A DNA stretch of 6,710 nt, taken from positions 1-6,710 of the forward strand of contig CACXDR010000362.1 in NCBI GenBank assembly GCA_902766415.1. The letters are read 5' to 3'. Made by a program: the position numbers and the translations under genes. Below are positions 5,387 through 6,710 of this stretch, piece by piece. Source of the DNA: an uncultured Lachnospiraceae bacterium. GTDB taxonomy: Bacteria > Bacillota_A > Clostridia > Lachnospirales > Lachnospiraceae. Each line of letters opens with the position of its first letter. The first letter of the stretch is position 1. Under the pieces are notes generated by a model, which saw only the letters and a list, made by a program, of their open reading frames with translations, did no database searches and was not told the DNA's origin.

Positions 5387-6271
5387 ATGCTTAGTTTCCT
5401 TTCATACTTTTTCAGCGGGCTGAGCCTTGGCTCGGTCTACGCGATCATCGCGCTTGGCTATACGATGGTCTACGGCATCGCGAAGATGCTGAATTTCGCC
5501 CATGGCGACATCATCATGGTAGGCGGATACGTGACCTTCGTCGCATGTATCAGCATGGGGCTGCCGGCTCCCGCGGGCATCCTGCTCGCCATGGCCGCAT
5601 GCACGCTGCTGGGCGTCACGATCGAGCGCATCGCGTACAAGCCGCTGCGCGGCGCGAACTCGCTTGCCGTCCTGATCACGGCCATCGGCGTGTCCTACTT
5701 CCTCCAGAACTTTGCCCTTCTGATGTTCGGGGCGGATCCGAAGAGCTTTACCTCCGTGGTCCCGATCCCGCCGCTGAAGCTGTTTGACAACCAGCTGATC
5801 ATCTCCGGGGAGACGATCTCCACGATCGTCTGCTGCATCATCATCATGACGGGCCTCACGACCTTCATCAGCAAAACGAAGCAGGGCCAGGCCATGCTCG
5901 CCGTTTCCGAGGACAAGGGCGCGGCGACGCTCATGGGGATCAACGTGAACCGCACGATCGCCCTGACCTTCGCGATCGGCTCCGCGCTTGCCGCGATCGC
6001 GGGCGTGCTCCTCTGTTCCGCGTATCCGACGCTGACCCCGACGACCGGCGCCATGCCCGGCATCAAGGCATTCGTCGCGGCCGTCCTCGGCGGCATCGGG
6101 TCCATCCCGGGCGCCCTGATCGGCGGCCTGCTTCTCGGCATCCTTGAGAACCTTTCCAAGGCGTACATTTCTTCCAAGCTTTCCGACGCCATCGTGTTCT
6201 CTGTCCTGATCATCGTCCTCCTTGTAAGGCCCACCGGCATACTCGGCAGGAAGATCATGGAGAAAGTCTGA
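5387..6271 (+). CDS. livH: Branched-chain amino acid ABC transporter permease LivH
   Basis: LivH is one of the two membrane subunits of the Liv/HAAT importer and pairs with LivM to form the channel driven by LivG/LivF. Its 294 residues match the family length. The N-terminal stretch SGLSLGSVYAIIALGYTMVY (residues 10-29) followed by NFAHGDI (36-42) is the family signature. The cytoplasmic loop that should contact the ATPase lies around residues 172-207 (AVSEDKGAATLMGINVNRT, then a helix ending IAGVLL). AAVLGGIGSIPGALIGG (231-247) and C-terminal RPTGILG (281-287) are also typical. About eight hydrophobic segments are visible. The start follows GGAG at 5375-5378, 8 nt from the ATG, within a purine-rich, probably unstructured leader. 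livM starts 16 bp after the stop. Confidence 0.95.
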   Translation: MLSFLSYFFSGLSLGSVYAIIALGYTMVYGIAKMLNFAHGDIIMVGGYVTFVACISMGLPAPAGILLAMAACTLLGVTIERIAYKPLRGANSLAVLITAIGVSYFLQNFALLMFGADPKSFTSVVPIPPLKLFDNQLIISGETISTIVCCIIIMTGLTTFISKTKQGQAMLAVSEDKGAATLMGINVNRTIALTFAIGSALAAIAGVLLCSAYPTLTPTTGAMPGIKAFVAAVLGGIGSIPGALIGGLLLGILENLSKAYISSKLSDAIVFSVLIIVLLVRPTGILGRKIMEKV

Positions 6272-6287
6272 CAGCGGGGAGGAGAGC

Positions 6288-6710
6288 ATGAACAAGAAAA
6301 AGAACCTGTTCGTCCGCGACATGATCACCTACGCGATGGTCATCGCGGCCTATGTCGTCGTTGAAGCGCTTCTTAAGACCGGGCATGTGAGCTCGCTCCT
6401 TAAGGGGCTTCTCGTACCGTTATGTACATATTCCATTATGGCGGTCAGCCTGAACCTTGTCGTCGGCATCTCCGGGGAGCTTTCCCTCGGACATGCGGGC
6501 TTCATGTGCATCGGCGCGTTCGCGTCGGCGCTCTGGACGAACATCATGAAGGGGAGCATGCCTGACCAGGCGTCCTTCGTCGTGGCCATCCTGATCGGCG
6601 CCGCCGCTGCCGCTTTCTTCGGCTTCCTGATCGGCATCCCGGTGCTCCGTCTCCGGGGCGACTACCTCGCGATCGTCACGCTGGCGTTCGGCGAGATCAT
6701 CAAGAACATC
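6288..6710 (+). CDS. livM: Branched-chain amino acid ABC transporter permease LivM, N-terminal part; 3' end outside window
   Basis: This is the second membrane subunit of the Liv importer. The frame is open from ATG 6288 to the window edge, giving 141 residues of a protein normally above 300. A short basic start (MNKKKN) precedes hydrophobic segments near residues 12-28 and 38-60. The family signature SLNLVVGISGELSLGHAGF lies at 54-72, followed by IGAF. The conserved loop PVLRLRGDYLAIVTLAFGE (118-136) is cut shortly afterwards by the window end. The start is supported by GGGGAGGAG at 6276-6284, and the 16-bp gap after livH indicates co-transcription. The ATPase genes livG and livF are expected downstream. 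Confidence 0.94.
   Translation, partial: MNKKKNLFVRDMITYAMVIAAYVVVEALLKTGHVSSLLKGLLVPLCTYSIMAVSLNLVVGISGELSLGHAGFMCIGAFASALWTNIMKGSMPDQASFVVAILIGAAAAAFFGFLIGIPVLRLRGDYLAIVTLAFGEIIKNI

Noticed and set aside
5402..6328. A 308-codon open frame on the minus strand across livH
   Set aside because: It is antisense to a conserved permease. The composition is rich in charged and His residues, and it has no membrane or enzyme motif.

Overview
This window reads as a piece of chromosome from a GC-rich member of the Clostridia. By eye its GC is around 60%, with strongly G/C-ending codons. A Lachnospiraceae-like host is my best guess. The der-plsY-gpsA gene order is common in Clostridia, and the lipoproteins carry an Ala/Thr/Glu-rich linker after a CGGSSPAP start, a style common in Lachnospiraceae lipoproteins. 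The family assignment is inference, because there is no rRNA or other marker here. All genes lie on the + strand.

Region 1 (1-2572) is housekeeping. It holds the C-terminal part of the ribosome-assembly GTPase Der (cut by the window start), PlsY overlapping it by ATGA, and GpsA 81 bp later. GpsA makes sn-glycerol-3-phosphate and PlsY acylates it, so these two genes supply consecutive steps at the entry to phospholipid synthesis.

Region 2 (2573-6710) is an ABC importer locus of the branched-chain amino acid (Liv/HAAT) type. It has two tandem paralogous substrate-binding lipoproteins (2674-3927 and 4076-5293), then the permease genes livH (5387-6271) and livM (6288 to past the window end). The ATPase genes livG and livF would be expected next but are not in view. 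The layout resembles the E. coli arrangement, where two binding proteins (LivJ, LivK) share one LivHMGF permease.

The noteworthy part is the non-coding DNA of region 2. Each binding-protein gene has its own vegetative promoter with 17-bp spacing. The second is a perfect TTGACA-N17-TATAAT, and it lies upstream of a strong intrinsic terminator (3981-4017) that is itself upstream of the second gene's ribosome-binding site. Transcription from the better promoter would therefore meet a terminator within about 40 nt, followed by a second perfect hairpin (4020-4038). This is an attenuator-like leader that I cannot assign to a known riboswitch or T-box class. A perfect 13-bp hairpin without a U-tract separates the second binding-protein gene from livH, as expected where binding protein must be made in excess over permease. 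The two binding proteins are about two-thirds identical by hand alignment, with a patchy pattern: one 95-bp block is about 96% identical, while likely pocket loops differ and the first copy has gained cysteines. I see no RNA genes, insertion sequences, CRISPR arrays or attachment sites.
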